Positions 25,995 through 35,247 of a DNA stretch of 64,000 bases are shown piece after piece. Location: assembly GCF_030518235.1 (NCBI RefSeq), contig NZ_JAULSA010000003.1, positions 1 to 64,000 on the forward strand, given 5' to 3'. Both the position numbers and the translations under genes were made by a program. The notes under the pieces were generated by a model. The model was not told the DNA's origin and searched no databases. It saw only the letters and a list, made by a program, of their open reading frames with translations. How positions within the stretch are numbered: the stretch's first letter is position 1; every line of letters starts with the position of its first letter. Origin of the DNA: Saccharibacillus sp. CPCC 101409 (GTDB taxonomy: Bacteria; Bacillota; Bacilli; Paenibacillales; Paenibacillaceae).

Positions 25995-26630
25995 TTACTG
26001 CTTATACAATTCTTTTTCGACAAATGCTCTTATATATTTGGAAGCTTCATTCATTGCTCTTTTAACCGTACTCTGGTAATGCTCGGCATATAGCGTTGTC
26101 CGATCAGCGGGAACTTTCTCGTTTATGTACTTAAAGTCTTCAATCAGTTTCATGACCAATTCTTTTTCTATTTCATGAGTAAGGAGGTTGCGTATATCTG
26201 AAGAGCTATAAAAAAGCTCAGCAACACTCATCTGATCTTCTGCGTTGCCTTCATAGTCAAGACGGTCAAAATCCTCTTTGATGTCCAAGATGTCTCTAGC
26301 GAAGTTCGAGATTTTTTTATAATCTTGATCTTTGAACGGCATACCTGCCTGGTAGATCGCCAGATGACGGATAAGAATTATGATTCCCGTTTTTTGACTC
26401 GCAGGTATTCTAAAAGTTGAAGTCGGCGAAGGACGGAATTCCTCCGGGTCTTTCCCTAAAAGCGTACAAACCTCTTTAAAGTTCTCCAACGTCTTTTCAT
26501 ATGCTCTTTTTTCACTTAAATCTGGGTAGATCTCTGAAGCAATGGATCGCAAGGAATAATAGTCTTTCTGCGAATCCTGCTCTTTTGATTTTGAGTATTG
26601 GGTACCTCGGTTATAGGGTTTATCGTCCAT
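25995..26630 (-). CDS. Hypothetical protein of the cassette (211 aa)
   Basis: Charged, helix-rich soluble protein (starts MDDKPYNRGTQYSKSKEQDS). The middle LRSIASEIYPDLSEKRAYEKTLENF could be a divergent DNA-binding or regulatory helical domain, but I do not recognise a family. It has its own terminator and lies between a secreted protein gene and the replication module, all on the minus strand. Confidence 0.65.
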   Translation of the reverse strand: MDDKPYNRGTQYSKSKEQDSQKDYYSLRSIASEIYPDLSEKRAYEKTLENFKEVCTLLGKDPEEFRPSPTSTFRIPASQKTGIIILIRHLAIYQAGMPFKDQDYKKISNFARDILDIKEDFDRLDYEGNAEDQMSVAELFYSSSDIRNLLTHEIEKELVMKLIEDFKYINEKVPADRTTLYAEHYQSTVKRAMNEASKYIRAFVEKELYKQ

Positions 26631-26741
26631 ATTTGATCGCTCCTTTCATTCCAGTCAACCATAATAATTAATAAACTTCAATGGTATGAGATGTCAGAAA
26701 AATCAGAAAATCTTGTAGGCATATTAGTAATTTGAGAGTGA

Positions 26742-26782
26742 GAGCAAAAAAAGAAAGCTACCGCTTAATGCGATAGCTTTCT
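26742..26782 (-). terminator. Terminator of the copper-amine-oxidase-N-domain gene
   Basis: AGAAAGCTA (26752-26760) pairs with TAGCTTTCT (26774-26782); on the minus strand it runs into seven T residues. Confidence 0.8.
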
Positions 26783-26789
26783 CCAAAAC

Positions 26790-28472
26790 CTATTTATAAT
26801 CAGCTAACCCTAAATAGTGCAAAGCAATCACATACTCGAACCCGAACGCAGCTTGCAGATCGCCTTTATTCTTTTCGCTTAATTTCGCATAATCCACTTT
26901 CGCATCGTAGAAACTCTTTAGCCTGTCTTTACCGCTATCGACCGCTTCATAGTATTTGTAAATGAAGTAGTACAAACTATTCTGCTTCTCCAACAGCTCC
27001 TTATCTACCGCGACGTAATCTTGCCAAATGCCGTCCTGTTCGCCTTCAGGCGTCGGCACGCGAGTCCAGATATAGTTGGCTACGCCACCATTGGAACGAG
27101 AAGTAGTTAGCGCAATCGGATTAATCAATTTACCGTTAACCATCCCATCATGAATAAAGCTGGTTGTATCCAGTCCTTTAGCGGCGGCGAGATACCAGAA
27201 GAAGGCGGTATAGTAGTTTGACTGCAAGTTGGCAATATTTTTACGATCAAGGAACGGAACTTTATCTTCTAAAGCAGCTTTGACATCACCGTCGCTCCCG
27301 ATCATGAAGTCGGCAGCTCCAGCTTTGTTTTCCTTTTCTATGTTGGTAGCGAAGTCTTTAGAATAGGTACGTAAGGTTACATTTTTAAAAAGATTAAATT
27401 CATTCTCCTCATTCAAACGCTGCATGAAAAAGCCAACATCGTTTTGAGCATATCCGTCCTGAAAATTAAGCGGAGTTGAAAGAGCAACCGTAGGAACCGA
27501 CTTGTCTTTAATTTGCTCACGATAATCTTCGTAATTATTAATGTAATGAGCAAACTCGCCTTTGGTCAGAGGGAGACGAGAAACGGGCCACTCCGGAACG
27601 ATGCTGATCGGGTTGCCTTCTTGCAAGATACCATACACGGAAATGTCGTCTTTCAAGTATTTACTTTCGTTTTTGAAGGTCGAGTAGAAATGATCCGTTT
27701 TAAACTTTTCATTCTGGTTATTTTCGACGCCATCCCATTTTCCGTTATTTTCAATGGTTTTCATTTTATGCACGTAAGAAAAAGCGGATACATCAGTCTC
27801 GACTCCGAAAAGCTGTATCCCTGAAACGGGAAGATTAAGCTTTGTGCGCTCGGCTTGAAGGGTTTCATATACTTGTGGAGCAGTAGCGAGCGATCCGGTA
27901 TCCAAAAGAATATTGTAGGTATGCTTGAACTTGTTGGTATACATTTTGATTGCTGCTAGATCAGCGTCTGTTACACGTTGGCTGTTGTAGACAAAATAAT
28001 AAATGCCTTCCGTCTCTGCGGAATCAGCCAATCCTGTGACGATTGCAACGCGATGATTGCTGGAATCCCACTTCACTACAGCGCCGAGGCTCTCCGCAAC
28101 GAATCGAGTCGGAACAAGAATTCTTCCGTCGATTTTCTTCGCAGGAACATCCAGCGTCAGAGTCTTTCCGTTTACCGTTGCAGTGATCTTGTTCAAACTC
28201 AGTACAACGGTGGTGGCATCTCGGGTGCCCGTGGCCATCTGAGTTTTGTTGTCCCACTTCACTTCTGCTCCCAGGTTTTCAAAAATAGAACGAAGCGGAA
28301 CCAAAACTCTCCCTTCGACTTTTTGCGGCGGTGTATCGAGATAGATCGGGTTGCCGTCAATCGTGACAGTAATCTCCGAATTGGCCTGGCTAGCTGTAGC
28401 TACGCTGCCGGAAGACAGCAAGCAAAACGCCGCGATCATCAACAAAACTACCTTTAGGTACTTGTTTCTCAT
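26790..28472 (-). CDS. Secreted protein with two copper amine oxidase N-terminal-like domains
   Basis: 560 aa. A clear signal peptide (about 1-28, ending VATAS) is followed by two copies of the stalk domain: ITVTIDGNPIYLDTPPQKVE with VLVPLRSIFENLGAEVKWD, and ATVNGKTLTLDVPAKKIDG with ILVPTRFVAESLGAVVKWD (about 33-145). The remaining 400 residues are a large unrecognised extracellular domain. Paenibacilli use such stalk domains on many secreted proteins; no copper site can be inferred. A secreted protein is unusual cargo for a cassette of this kind. Confidence 0.8.
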   Translation of the reverse strand: MRNKYLKVVLLMIAAFCLLSSGSVATASQANSEITVTIDGNPIYLDTPPQKVEGRVLVPLRSIFENLGAEVKWDNKTQMATGTRDATTVVLSLNKITATVNGKTLTLDVPAKKIDGRILVPTRFVAESLGAVVKWDSSNHRVAIVTGLADSAETEGIYYFVYNSQRVTDADLAAIKMYTNKFKHTYNILLDTGSLATAPQVYETLQAERTKLNLPVSGIQLFGVETDVSAFSYVHKMKTIENNGKWDGVENNQNEKFKTDHFYSTFKNESKYLKDDISVYGILQEGNPISIVPEWPVSRLPLTKGEFAHYINNYEDYREQIKDKSVPTVALSTPLNFQDGYAQNDVGFFMQRLNEENEFNLFKNVTLRTYSKDFATNIEKENKAGAADFMIGSDGDVKAALEDKVPFLDRKNIANLQSNYYTAFFWYLAAAKGLDTTSFIHDGMVNGKLINPIALTTSRSNGGVANYIWTRVPTPEGEQDGIWQDYVAVDKELLEKQNSLYYFIYKYYEAVDSGKDRLKSFYDAKVDYAKLSEKNKGDLQAAFGFEYVIALHYLGLADYK

Positions 28473-28517
28473 ATATGGATTCCTCCTACCCTAAATATCT
28501 TTCATAATTGCTTAGAT

Positions 28518-29012
28518 TTACTCTGCAAGTTGATTAAATAGAGTTTTGGCTTCTTCCTCACTAATGGTACGCATCACAAGGTGTGTTTCCAGTTCGAAAA
28601 CCTGAATTTGCTGCGCCAGAAAATCCAATGCACTTGCAGCAAGTAGTAGGCAGGCCATTGCTTGTTTTTCCGTAACTTCTATTTTAGAAAGCTCACTGAT
28701 CGTATTGCGCTTAATGGACAAAACTGGCTTCTTACGACGCATTTTTCCTTTTGCAAACGACCATTGCAACAGTGCAAGAAATCCGCCTTTTTCGTTGTAA
28801 AGCAAATTCATTCTCGTTTCAAAAACGGGTTCGATCTTTTCGGGAGTTTGGCGAAGCAGAACTTCTGCTGTATCGGAGATCAGGTGAAGGGCGAACGGTC
28901 GCTCCATGCCTTTGATTTTTTCAAGCGACATTTTGGCGACACAACCCAGAAATACATCTGCTCTAATGGAGTGATCGCTGATAGGAAGTTCATCTAAAAG
29001 CTGTAAGCTCAT
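28518..29012 (-). CDS. Hypothetical protein of the cassette (164 aa)
   Basis: Soluble, no recognised domain; begins MSLQLLDELPISDHSIRADV and has a basic middle (FAKGKMRRKKPVLSIKRNT) and an aliphatic C-terminal helix (ACLLLAASALDFLAQQ). It lies 21 bp from the small membrane protein gene on the same strand, so the two probably form an operon. Confidence 0.6.
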   Translation of the reverse strand: MSLQLLDELPISDHSIRADVFLGCVAKMSLEKIKGMERPFALHLISDTAEVLLRQTPEKIEPVFETRMNLLYNEKGGFLALLQWSFAKGKMRRKKPVLSIKRNTISELSKIEVTEKQAMACLLLAASALDFLAQQIQVFELETHLVMRTISEEEAKTLFNQLAE

Positions 29013-29033
29013 CTTTATTCCTCTTTTCGTTAA

Positions 29034-29315
29034 TTATTCGATTGGTTCAATAGGCTCGTCTTCGCGGCTTTTGCTACTGCGCTTACCGATTGCAATCAGG
29101 ACGAGCAGAACGATAACTCCTCCAATTAACCAGCCGTAGTGATTGGCTACAAATGAGAACAGCCAAGTCACAATCGCTGCCGCCACCAACATACAGCAGA
29201 GGAAAACAAAGAAGAATCCTTTGATTCCGAAGTAAGTAACGCGGAATATTTTGTTGACGATGATGAATAGTGCAATAGCAATGACGAACATAGCGATGGT
29301 TTGAGCGGTATCCAA
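29034..29315 (-). CDS. Small three-helix membrane protein (93 aa)
   Basis: TTG start chosen because AAAGGTGGATTTAAC precedes it; the reading frame also extends 16 codons upstream. Three hydrophobic segments (about 5-20, 31-54, 61-75 of this version) and a polar, acidic C-terminus (SKSREDEPIEPIE). Function unknown; it could be an immunity, holin-like or anchoring protein. Confidence 0.6.
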   Translation of the reverse strand: MDTAQTIAMFVIAIALFIIVNKIFRVTYFGIKGFFFVFLCCMLVAAAIVTWLFSFVANHYGWLIGGVIVLLVLIAIGKRSSKSREDEPIEPIE

Positions 29316-29656
29316 GTTAAATCCACCTTTCTGATTTTGAGACAAGCTACTAGGGTAGCTCACTGTTTATAACGAAGAAATTTTTAATGCCAATTAGCAG
29401 TAGATATTGTTTGTTGTATGAATAGAGCGGGATAGCAAATGTGCTTTTAAAACGATAGAACTTTTACGTATTAATAGATAGTAATTTTAGAAGCAATAAC
29501 ACCTCACTTTAGCTTTTTAAAAAGTGATTTGTATTAGTAGATACAGTTAAAATGAATTTATGTACCTTTTAATACGATAATATCACAGGAATAGTATTCC
29601 TGGTAGTTGGTTCTTAACTATCACGCTCTCTACGCTTAACATGAGGTGATTAACTC
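29316..29656. other. Divergent regulatory region
   Basis: About 340 bp between the minus-strand membrane protein gene and a plus-strand XRE gene. A perfect dyad AGGAATA-G-TATTCCT (29589-29603) just upstream of the XRE gene is a good operator candidate. No other gene is visible; the stretch is very AT-rich. Confidence 0.5.
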
Positions 29657-30028
29657 ATGGTCCACAAAGCAAAGAGCGATCAAGAATCCGCCGAACTGTT
29701 TGTAAAACTGCTAGGTGAAAAGGTGCGAGAGCTTCGTGTCGAAAAGGGATTGTCTCAGGAAAAGCTGGGCGAACTTGCGGAGCTGAATTCGAATTACATC
29801 GGACAGATCGAGCGTGGAGAGAAAAGCATTTCCGTGTTCACGTTAAAGAAAATCGCGAATGGTTTATCCCTTTCGCTGGAAGAGGTATATCGAAGAATAG
29901 ATCCCGCCAGTCATACCGATGCGCTGGAAGAAGTCGTAGCATTAATGTTGACGAGACCCGAACGAGAACATAAGAAGATTTTGGCGCTTTTAAAAGCTGC
30001 GTTTGAGTGGAAAGAGGACTCGAATTGA
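29657..30028 (+). CDS. XRE-family transcriptional regulator 2
   Basis: 123 aa. A typical XRE helix-turn-helix (about 19-76: LRVEKGLSQEKLGELAELNSNYIGQIERGEKSISVFTL) with a helical C-terminal tail. ATG start behind GAGGTGATTAACTC. The TATTCCT dyad upstream is its likely binding site. It stands alone in orientation inside the cassette, between minus-strand genes, and may control the cargo rather than the integration module. Confidence 0.8.
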   Translation: MVHKAKSDQESAELFVKLLGEKVRELRVEKGLSQEKLGELAELNSNYIGQIERGEKSISVFTLKKIANGLSLSLEEVYRRIDPASHTDALEEVVALMLTRPEREHKKILALLKAAFEWKEDSN

Positions 30029-30061
30029 TGTGATTGCGAAGCATTAAGCCTGCGTAAGATT

Positions 30062-31105
30062 TCAAGCCTTGATGTATTTAGAATTTACTTTAACAACGGT
30101 ATCCAGGTGCTTCTTGTAAAAATTCATATCCCGCGTCGATTGGTTGGCTTGATGTGTGAATTCGTCTGCTATCGCCGGATTATCGAATACGAAGTAATCC
30201 CGCTCTTTTTGTTTTCCGAACATGGCGATAAAAGCATAGTTGTAGCTGCCTGAATTGCACACTCCTCCTGTTCCCAAAGGAATCAGCTTCAAAACTTCGC
30301 TTATCGTAAGTGGGGCAGACGATTTTTCTTGAAGATCCAGCGCCAACAAAAGGCAAGCGAATAGCCGATCAGCGTTTGCTTTTTCGGTGATTGAATCGAG
30401 CTTAAAGTTGTGGCTGGTGGTACTGTCCCAATCAAGAGCCGTAATGAGCGGTTCCGGCAAAGGATGATGCTTCTCAGCAACCTTCTCCAACACATCGCGA
30501 TAGCCGTAAGCGAACAAGAATCGACTAAACGTTTCCGATGAACGTTCTTCCCAGTAAGATTCGACTTTCGGTAAAAGCTGTCGGTAAAACTCGGTGTACT
30601 GTTTAAGAGCAGTTTGAACGTCTTCAAAGTTGGAAAAATCGCCCGCCAGATCTGCTTCTTGAAGCAGATCATTCATGCCTTTTAAACGTTTGGAATCGAC
30701 CAGTTCTACTTGATCGGAACATAGTAAGTGGGCGAGAAACGCAACGGTGTTGAAGGCGGGCTGCTCTTGTCCGAGTAAGTCTGCCCAATAGGAGATAATA
30801 GATGAATAGTCCATCGTTGACTCTGTTTCTTCTAAGAACGCCTTCCATTTACTGATGATTTGCAAATGCAATCTTCTATAGGGATAAGGAATGCCCTGTT
30901 GCTGCCACTTGCCACAAGACCACGATAGTGCTGCTTTCAGTGTAAGGGCGTCTACTTCGGCTGGCTTGCTGAACTGTGTTTTCCATGCTGTTAAAGGTTC
31001 GGTCGGGTACTTGGCAAAAGGGAAACGGGTGAGGTGCATCTCGTGACTGTTTTTGATAAGTGTCGCGAGAGCTTTCTTTTTAGAATCGGTCAGTTGTAAA
31101 GACAT
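30062..31105 (-). CDS. Hypothetical protein of the cassette (347 aa)
   Basis: Soluble, aromatic- and Leu-rich, mostly helical by inspection; begins MSLQLTDSKKKALATLIKNS. No motif I can assign. The segment TISEVLKLIPLGTGGVCNSG followed by SYNYAFIAMFG is its most distinctive part. It has a good promoter-side gap and no close operon partner except the next minus-strand gene 125 bp upstream. Confidence 0.65.
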   Translation of the reverse strand: MSLQLTDSKKKALATLIKNSHEMHLTRFPFAKYPTEPLTAWKTQFSKPAEVDALTLKAALSWSCGKWQQQGIPYPYRRLHLQIISKWKAFLEETESTMDYSSIISYWADLLGQEQPAFNTVAFLAHLLCSDQVELVDSKRLKGMNDLLQEADLAGDFSNFEDVQTALKQYTEFYRQLLPKVESYWEERSSETFSRFLFAYGYRDVLEKVAEKHHPLPEPLITALDWDSTTSHNFKLDSITEKANADRLFACLLLALDLQEKSSAPLTISEVLKLIPLGTGGVCNSGSYNYAFIAMFGKQKERDYFVFDNPAIADEFTHQANQSTRDMNFYKKHLDTVVKVNSKYIKA

Positions 31106-31230
31106 CAGTGATTGGCTCCTTTTATAAAAAGTAAGAGCGACTCGTATTTGAGATACGGGTCGCTTTTTTTGTAGGTTTGAATGTACTTGGTATGGCGTTT
31201 AGGAAGAATTGTTACAGTGAGGCAACGACG

Positions 31231-32091
31231 TTATTTGAGAAATGGATCTTCGTATTGAATATAGAAAGGAGCAGCAAGCTCACTGACCCAATGGATCGCC
31301 GAAGCGATGTCTCCACCTTGGAAGATGGGAGTGTCGTTGAACGCTTCGTCTTCCCAGAGTAATTCGGCCTGTTCGCGTTCCCGGTTCACCCGGAAGCAGT
31401 AAGTGTTGCCGTCGGTGTATTCGTTTGGTCCGTCGATCAGGTTGTTGGTGCGGAGAACGAGGCGGACCAGGTGAGTGGGCGGGAGCGGAGACTGGGAGAA
31501 TGGATCATTGTCGAAGGGAAGATTGTGGGCGTAAGCGGGGAGGAGAGCAGTTGGTGTGTCGGGTGTAAAGGGGCGGGCCGACACTAGCATGAGCCAGATG
31601 TTGTCGCCCCCGTTTTCGGGGCCGAGGTCGGTTTCGTCCTGCTCGAAGAGTTCTTTTAGACTCTTCAGGATGAGGTCGTTGTCGGTGGGCGCTAGGCCGG
31701 CTTTTTGGCGCAACCACTTCTCGACCGTTTCGTCGTGGGAGTCGGCTAGCGTGAAGAAGGTTGTTGTGTAGGAGTCGTTGTAGGCGACTCCTATCTTGTA
31801 GGCTGTGCCGGTCTGATTCGGGAGCTCAATTGTGTGGACGTACTCTGGTGTGCAACCAAGCAGTCCGCCGTCTTCGCGGCTGAGGCCAACGAAGGAGAGG
31901 TCATGGAGGTTGTCGCCGGGTTCGAGGATGATGATCGGGCCGTAGTGGTCGAGAGTGAAGAGAGCATCGTCTTCGGTGCTGTGAATGGAGTGGAGGCGAT
32001 CAAAATGGGCTTGAATTTGAGGGAGCAAGGTGGGGAAAGTGCAGGTAGAGCGGATGGTAGCGATGTCTTGTCGGTTTTGGATAACTCTCAT
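31231..32091 (-). CDS. Hypothetical protein of the cassette (286 aa)
   Basis: Acidic soluble protein without signal or membrane segments; contains HDETVEKWLRQKAGLAPTD and a C-terminal HWVSELAAPFYIQYEDPFLK. No family recognised. Its GC content is higher than its cassette neighbours, so it may have a different origin. It starts with ATG behind AGGAGGAGTTACAA. Confidence 0.65.
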   Translation of the reverse strand: MRVIQNRQDIATIRSTCTFPTLLPQIQAHFDRLHSIHSTEDDALFTLDHYGPIIILEPGDNLHDLSFVGLSREDGGLLGCTPEYVHTIELPNQTGTAYKIGVAYNDSYTTTFFTLADSHDETVEKWLRQKAGLAPTDNDLILKSLKELFEQDETDLGPENGGDNIWLMLVSARPFTPDTPTALLPAYAHNLPFDNDPFSQSPLPPTHLVRLVLRTNNLIDGPNEYTDGNTYCFRVNREREQAELLWEDEAFNDTPIFQGGDIASAIHWVSELAAPFYIQYEDPFLK

Positions 32092-32326
32092 TTGTAACTC
32101 CTCCTAAAAATAAAATAAGCCACTTTATGAAGTGGCTCTACAGTTATAATATTTGGTTGTTTTCTAGGTTGTTTCATTTAAGCTTCTTGATTAGTTCTTT
32201 TAATGTACAAACTAAATCAATAGAGGTTAAATATAAAATTGGTTTTAGGAAAGCAAGTTTTAGGGTGGGAATCTATGTTGGTAACTATTATAATAGTACT
32301 ACATACACATATGAGGTGAGAGATAC
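32092..32326. other. Intergenic region upstream of the TIR-like gene
   Basis: No gene. It holds a small hairpin, AAGCCACTT / AAGTGGCT (about 32119-32135), and an AT-rich promoter zone with TATAAT at 32289-32294, about 33 bp before the TIR-like gene. A convincing -35 box is not visible. Confidence 0.4.
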
Positions 32327-33271
32327 ATGGGATTAAAAGTGTTTATAGGTAGTTCTGGAGAAGCGAAGAAGGCTTTGAATGAAGTAGCTTTATGGGTAGA
32401 AAACGCTGGACATACTCCTCAAAGATGGACTGATAATGAGCGGTTTCTCCCTGGAAACTATATTTTTGATGAATTGATTGATATTTCGAAAAGCGTTGAT
32501 GCAGCTATCCTCATTTTCAATGAAGATGATGTCATTAATACTACACAAGGAACAGTTGCACAAGCCCGAGATAATGTTTTAATTGAATATGGACTGTTTG
32601 CAGCGAGACTTGGAGTGCAGAAGACGATTATTTGCCGCCAAGGAAGTTCTAAAATTGCTTCTGATCTACAAGGTATTATTTATTGTGATTTAAGCAAAAG
32701 TATAGCAGCAGAACAGAAAATTTCTAACTGGTTAAATAAGATTACTTCTAATTCGGTTAGTAAAGTAGAAACGACATTTTTTAGTAACACTGATAAGAGA
32801 AAAACAACTTTGTATAGACAATATCTTGGGAAAGATAAATCAAGTTGGAAAGAGAATGTTTTAAAAGCTCTACCAACTACAGACAAAGCTACGTTTATGT
32901 GGCCAGGCGGATATTTTCCTTTTAGTAAACTTCCAAAGGACCAGTGGCCGAAAGTTGGAGACGAATTTGTTGTAGGGTTTCGAGGTGATGAGTACCTTTT
33001 GTCAGGAACTACTTCTTTTGCGGGACATAAAGAATTAAAAAGTATTATTGAAGAGGATAGAAGAGTTACTAATAGAGTATGTTGTGGATTTGAAAATTAC
33101 AAGGAACTGATAGATTTTGTGAAAAACAGCAATCAAGTAGGGAGTATAACTATTCACAATATAAAAAAGATCCCAAGCAAATGGTTCGAAGACTCTTATA
33201 AAGAAGTAGAAGCTAAAAATATACCTTCAACTTCTAACCTGCTTATTTATAAAAAAATAGACGAGAAGTAA
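32327..33271 (+). CDS. TIR-like nucleotide-binding defence protein
   Basis: 314 aa. The N-terminal 130 residues match the predicted nucleotide-binding TIR-like family (PF10137 type): KVFIGSSGEAKKALNEVALW, GHTPQRW, LPGNYIFDELID, AAILIFNEDD and the hallmark RDNVLIEYGLFAARLG (81-96, with Glu87 as the probable catalytic residue). The C-terminal part (about 150-314) is not recognised and may be the sensor. TIR-type domains in bacterial immunity degrade NAD or bind signalling nucleotides to cause abortive infection. It sits beside a methylase and a nuclease gene near attR, a defence cargo. Confidence 0.8.
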   Translation: MGLKVFIGSSGEAKKALNEVALWVENAGHTPQRWTDNERFLPGNYIFDELIDISKSVDAAILIFNEDDVINTTQGTVAQARDNVLIEYGLFAARLGVQKTIICRQGSSKIASDLQGIIYCDLSKSIAAEQKISNWLNKITSNSVSKVETTFFSNTDKRKTTLYRQYLGKDKSSWKENVLKALPTTDKATFMWPGGYFPFSKLPKDQWPKVGDEFVVGFRGDEYLLSGTTSFAGHKELKSIIEEDRRVTNRVCCGFENYKELIDFVKNSNQVGSITIHNIKKIPSKWFEDSYKEVEAKNIPSTSNLLIYKKIDEK

Positions 33272-33277
33272 TCTCGC

Positions 33278-34153
33278 CTACCAAGTAAATAATAGTTTGT
33301 CATCTACATTTTCATTATCCATAATTGCTCCAGCTCTTTGTAACCTGTTTACCATAGAGATTCCACAGTTTACAGAAGCGCTTCTTTCAAACAAGCCTTC
33401 TGGTACAACCACCCCAATATCTTCTTGCTTAGACCTTTTTGTACCGTTGATGGAAAGCATTACTTTAGCTCCGCGTTGCTTACAGTCATATATAGCGTTC
33501 CAAAGAGCATCTATTTTAAATCCTTGAGCACCGTAGAGAATAGTCTGACTATGCGTGTAAGGAGGATCACAGTAAACTAGATCTCCTTGTTTTGCACGCG
33601 CCATGGTCTCTGAGAAGTCACAGTTTTGAAAAGTAGCTTCCTTAAGAAGGCCATTCCAAAACATAACTCTTTCTTCAAATGATTCTGGTGATATTGGGTT
33701 GTGAGGACCTACTGGGGTACTCATGTGTCCGTCTCTTTTTCTGAATCTTATGATTCCTGAGTAACATGTTCTAGAAAGGACTGCAAAGTCAAGAGGGCTT
33801 CTTGAGTTATTGAATTTGTCTAGAATTTTTTTGTAATTTCCTGACTTATCGTCTGCATAGTGTTCAATATTGGATCTGTAATAGTCAATAAGAGTTCGAG
33901 GATTATTTTTAACATAGTTAAAAACGCCAATTAGTTCTGGTAGGATATCACTACCGTAAAAATGTGAAACTTTAGGAGCAAACAAATCATCTTTTGGAGC
34001 ATGAGCTAGAGTTGCAAGAATAGCTCCGCTACCTAGAAAAGGTTCATAATAAACGTCAATTTCTTTAGGCATATATGAAACGATTTCTTCAGCAAATCGT
34101 TGCTTGTTACCTACCCACTTCAGAAGCTGGGGTACTTTTGTCTTTACAGGCAT
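33278..34153 (-). CDS. D12-class DNA adenine methyltransferase
   Basis: 291 aa. Motif I region LLKWVGNKQRF and YYEPFLGSGAI (35-45) binds S-adenosylmethionine; the catalytic DPPY is at 196-199 followed by THSQTILYG. This is the MethyltransfD12 (Dam/M.DpnII-M.EcoRV) family that makes N6-methyladenine. Start ATG with AAAGGAGAAACTG upstream. It is divergent from a PD-(D/E)xK-like gene, so the two form a candidate type II restriction-modification system; the recognition sequence cannot be told from here. Confidence 0.92.
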   Translation of the reverse strand: MPVKTKVPQLLKWVGNKQRFAEEIVSYMPKEIDVYYEPFLGSGAILATLAHAPKDDLFAPKVSHFYGSDILPELIGVFNYVKNNPRTLIDYYRSNIEHYADDKSGNYKKILDKFNNSRSPLDFAVLSRTCYSGIIRFRKRDGHMSTPVGPHNPISPESFEERVMFWNGLLKEATFQNCDFSETMARAKQGDLVYCDPPYTHSQTILYGAQGFKIDALWNAIYDCKQRGAKVMLSINGTKRSKQEDIGVVVPEGLFERSASVNCGISMVNRLQRAGAIMDNENVDDKLLFTW

Positions 34154-34221
34154 GTACAGTTTCTCCTTTGATAAAGCTATTGATTTTCTTATTTTAACAT
34201 AAAGAAAGTGTAGGTGTTACA

Positions 34222-35133
34222 GTGAAACCCAATGCGAAATTTTTGAATCAACCACTTCCTTTCTGGGGAATTGTTCGACTTCTCTCTGAGCAAATGGGAT
34301 ATTCGAAAAAGGGTGAAGTAATTTACTTCTCTAAGAGTCTTATCAGAAGCAAACTTAATGAGTTGTATTTATTTGTAGATGAAGAAACTATACATTTGGT
34401 CCAAGAGTACATTGAATATAGAGCGATGACTCTAAATAATGTGGTGAAAAAGCAATTATTGGATGTTGAGGTTGCAAGAAGTGGTTTCTATACGCTTAAA
34501 AAGAAGTTTTACGATGAGTACAATTTCACGTGTTCTCTGCCTTACAATAAACAAAAGGAAGAGAAGAAAGACTACGCATATTTTACTGGCATGATTAACA
34601 TCTTGACGGAACTAGCTATGAGAAAATATTCTCACAAACATGGCCTAAATTACGGTAAAGATGATGATATTTCTTTTAACGATGATCCGAGAAATTTAAC
34701 TTACGTAGTTGATGGCAATAATCGATTGATAACAACGTTCTCTAGAAGATTTGATGGCGCTTTTCCGAGTACTAGAAACCCATCTGCTATTTGGGAAATT
34801 AAAGAGTATTACTATACAACTACTTTTGGTAGTCGTATTGCAGATGGTGTATTCGAAACTCAATTAGATGGCTTTGAGATAACAGAGTTGGAGGATTATG
34901 GACACTATGTCAAACATGTATACTTAATTGATGCGTATAACACTTGGTGGAACATGGGTAAGTCCTATCTTTGTAGAATAATTGATATGCTGCATCGGGG
35001 CCAAGTTTCTGAGGTGATATTTGGCAAAGAAATATTCGAAAGATGGGAAGAGTTCATAACTGAGTTGCTTGTCCAACATTTCGCAGATCCTACCGAAGAC
35101 CGGCCAGCAGAGGTAGTTATAGATGAAACTTAA
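34222..35133 (+). CDS. Putative type II restriction endonuclease
   Basis: 303 aa, GTG start, divergent from the adenine methylase. A plausible PD-(D/E)xK core is visible: Asp178 in RRFDGAFPSTRN and the Glu192-Ile-Lys194 of AIWEIKEYYY. I do not recognise the family, so the call rests on this motif and the neighbouring methylase. It is the last gene of the cassette, its terminator and attR lying within 150 bp of its stop. Low GC. Confidence 0.65.
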   Translation: MKPNAKFLNQPLPFWGIVRLLSEQMGYSKKGEVIYFSKSLIRSKLNELYLFVDEETIHLVQEYIEYRAMTLNNVVKKQLLDVEVARSGFYTLKKKFYDEYNFTCSLPYNKQKEEKKDYAYFTGMINILTELAMRKYSHKHGLNYGKDDDISFNDDPRNLTYVVDGNNRLITTFSRRFDGAFPSTRNPSAIWEIKEYYYTTTFGSRIADGVFETQLDGFEITELEDYGHYVKHVYLIDAYNTWWNMGKSYLCRIIDMLHRGQVSEVIFGKEIFERWEEFITELLVQHFADPTEDRPAEVVIDET

Positions 35134-35198
35134 TAGCTTGGAATGCTACAAAATCGAATGGAGATAATTCCTAACGAAGACTTTTTAAATAAAGTAAC

Positions 35199-35236
35199 AA
35201 ACGGGAGGACACCTTTTTTTGGTGTTCTCTCGTTTT
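35199..35236 (+). terminator. Terminator of the nuclease gene, at the cassette right end
   Basis: AAACGGGAGGACACC (35199-35213) pairs with GGTGTTCTCTCGTTT around a T7 loop, 20 bp inside attR. It may insulate the chromosome from cassette transcription. Confidence 0.75.
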
Positions 35237-35247
35237 CGCTCTATGAC

